Position numbers and translations under genes: made by a program. The notes under the pieces were generated by a model. It did no database searches, had not been told where the DNA came from, and saw only the letters and a program-made list of their open reading frames with translations. From Wolfiporia cocos (lineage: Eukaryota > Basidiomycota > Agaricomycetes > Polyporales > Phaeolaceae), in assembly GCA_029448655.1 (NCBI GenBank), contig JACCLO010000003.1, forward strand, positions 3,038,001 through 3,102,000: a stretch of DNA of 64,000 nt. The letters run 5' to 3'. Position 1 is the stretch's first letter, and the number at the start of each line of letters is the position of its first letter. Positions 63,735 through 64,000 of this stretch are shown piece by piece.

Positions 63735-64000
63735 TGAAGCTCTTTGGGCAAGACATTGTACATTGCGGCTGTGTGTGCCTTAAAAAAGTGCTTCATTGAG
63801 TCAAATTGTTCCGGGCCATCGGGATTGACATCAGGGCGAGACGTGTACTTTGTAATGTCTCATGTAATCCAAGGAGAGATGGTGAGGGAAAAGAGTCTTC
63901 CGTGAGACCGAATCTGTTCCTCCACACTTCCCTGATGGTGCTCAGTGCCTCTCCCACCCTTCGTGTTCTTTCCTTTTGTGGTAGCCTTCTCTCCAGAGTA
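63735..64000 (-). pseudogene. Unrecognised coding-like remnant at the window edge
   Basis: One minus-strand frame reads from 64000 to 63735 with a single stop: SVEEQIRSHGRLFSLTISPW, then the stop, then VNPDGPEQFDSMKHFFKAHT and MYNVLPKELH. The residue composition looks protein-like, but I do not recognise a family. It is cut at 63735 by an LTR, so it may be an insertion target (host gene fragment or another repeat's ORF). It continues outside the window. Confidence 0.35.

Noticed and set aside
1..64000. CRISPR array, rRNA operon or bacterial features
   Set aside because: No regularly spaced short repeats, no rRNA-like stretches, no operon-like gene clusters; the repeats are dispersed LTRs.

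Overview
The window looks like a gene-poor, transposon-saturated block of a filamentous fungal genome. An Agaricomycete-type basidiomycete is my best guess; this rests only on the style of the retrotransposons (self-primed, chromodomain-bearing Ty3/gypsy elements) and is not a species call. I see no convincing host gene, rRNA gene, canonical tRNA gene or CRISPR array. Nearly everything readable is LTR-retrotransposon DNA: two complete or nearly complete Ty3/gypsy elements, one large decayed element that hosts them, two 3'-end remnants of related elements, one remnant of an unrelated gypsy lineage, one Ty1/copia remnant, and more than twenty solo or truncated LTRs. Most solo LTRs can be delimited to the base by 5-bp target-site duplications (TSDs).

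Layout. 1-3.5 kb: LTRs, one nested, plus a gypsy integrase scrap at 440-906. 3.5-6.6 kb: 3' half of a gypsy pol (element G1, minus strand) ending in a dUTPase domain, cut at 6594 by an LTR. 6.6-13.9 kb: a pile of solo LTRs. 13.9-20.7 kb: older, degenerate DNA with a frameshifted copia remnant at 19.1-20.5 kb. 20.8-29.7 kb: solo LTRs nested up to three deep. 29.7-61.8 kb: a minus-strand gypsy element (C) split into pieces by element B (34760-44391, minus), a solo LTR (48623-49713) and element A (50435-60426, plus). C shares its left LTR with the 5' leader of a truncated tandem neighbour (D). 61.8-64 kb: more LTRs, the 3' end of another gypsy element, a tRNA-like sequence and an unidentified coding-like scrap.

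Genes of the elements. A, B and C share one plan: LTR - self-priming primer-binding site - long leader - an extra ORF (ORF1, 271-307 aa, no recognised function) - gag - pol - polypurine tract - LTR. Pol holds aspartic protease, reverse transcriptase, RNase H, integrase, chromodomain, a WPDDWP-containing linker and a C-terminal dUTPase. Gag and pol lie in different frames (+1 in A and C, -1 in B), so pol is probably made by frameshifting. A is intact with LTRs differing at about three positions, so it is the best candidate for a recently active copy. B is intact except for one in-frame TAA in gag. C is dead, and all four of its nonsense codons fall at CGN arginine codons.

The most interesting signals are: (1) dUTPase fused to chromodomain-type pol in every gypsy lineage here whose pol 3' end survives; (2) ORF1 upstream of gag; (3) an LTR promoter layout shared across families, TATA box - covarying hairpin - self-primer, with the primer complementary to the PBS in A and B; (4) a second covarying hairpin at the 3' tip of most LTRs. 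The chromodomains and dense nesting fit self-targeting to heterochromatin, but that is inference.
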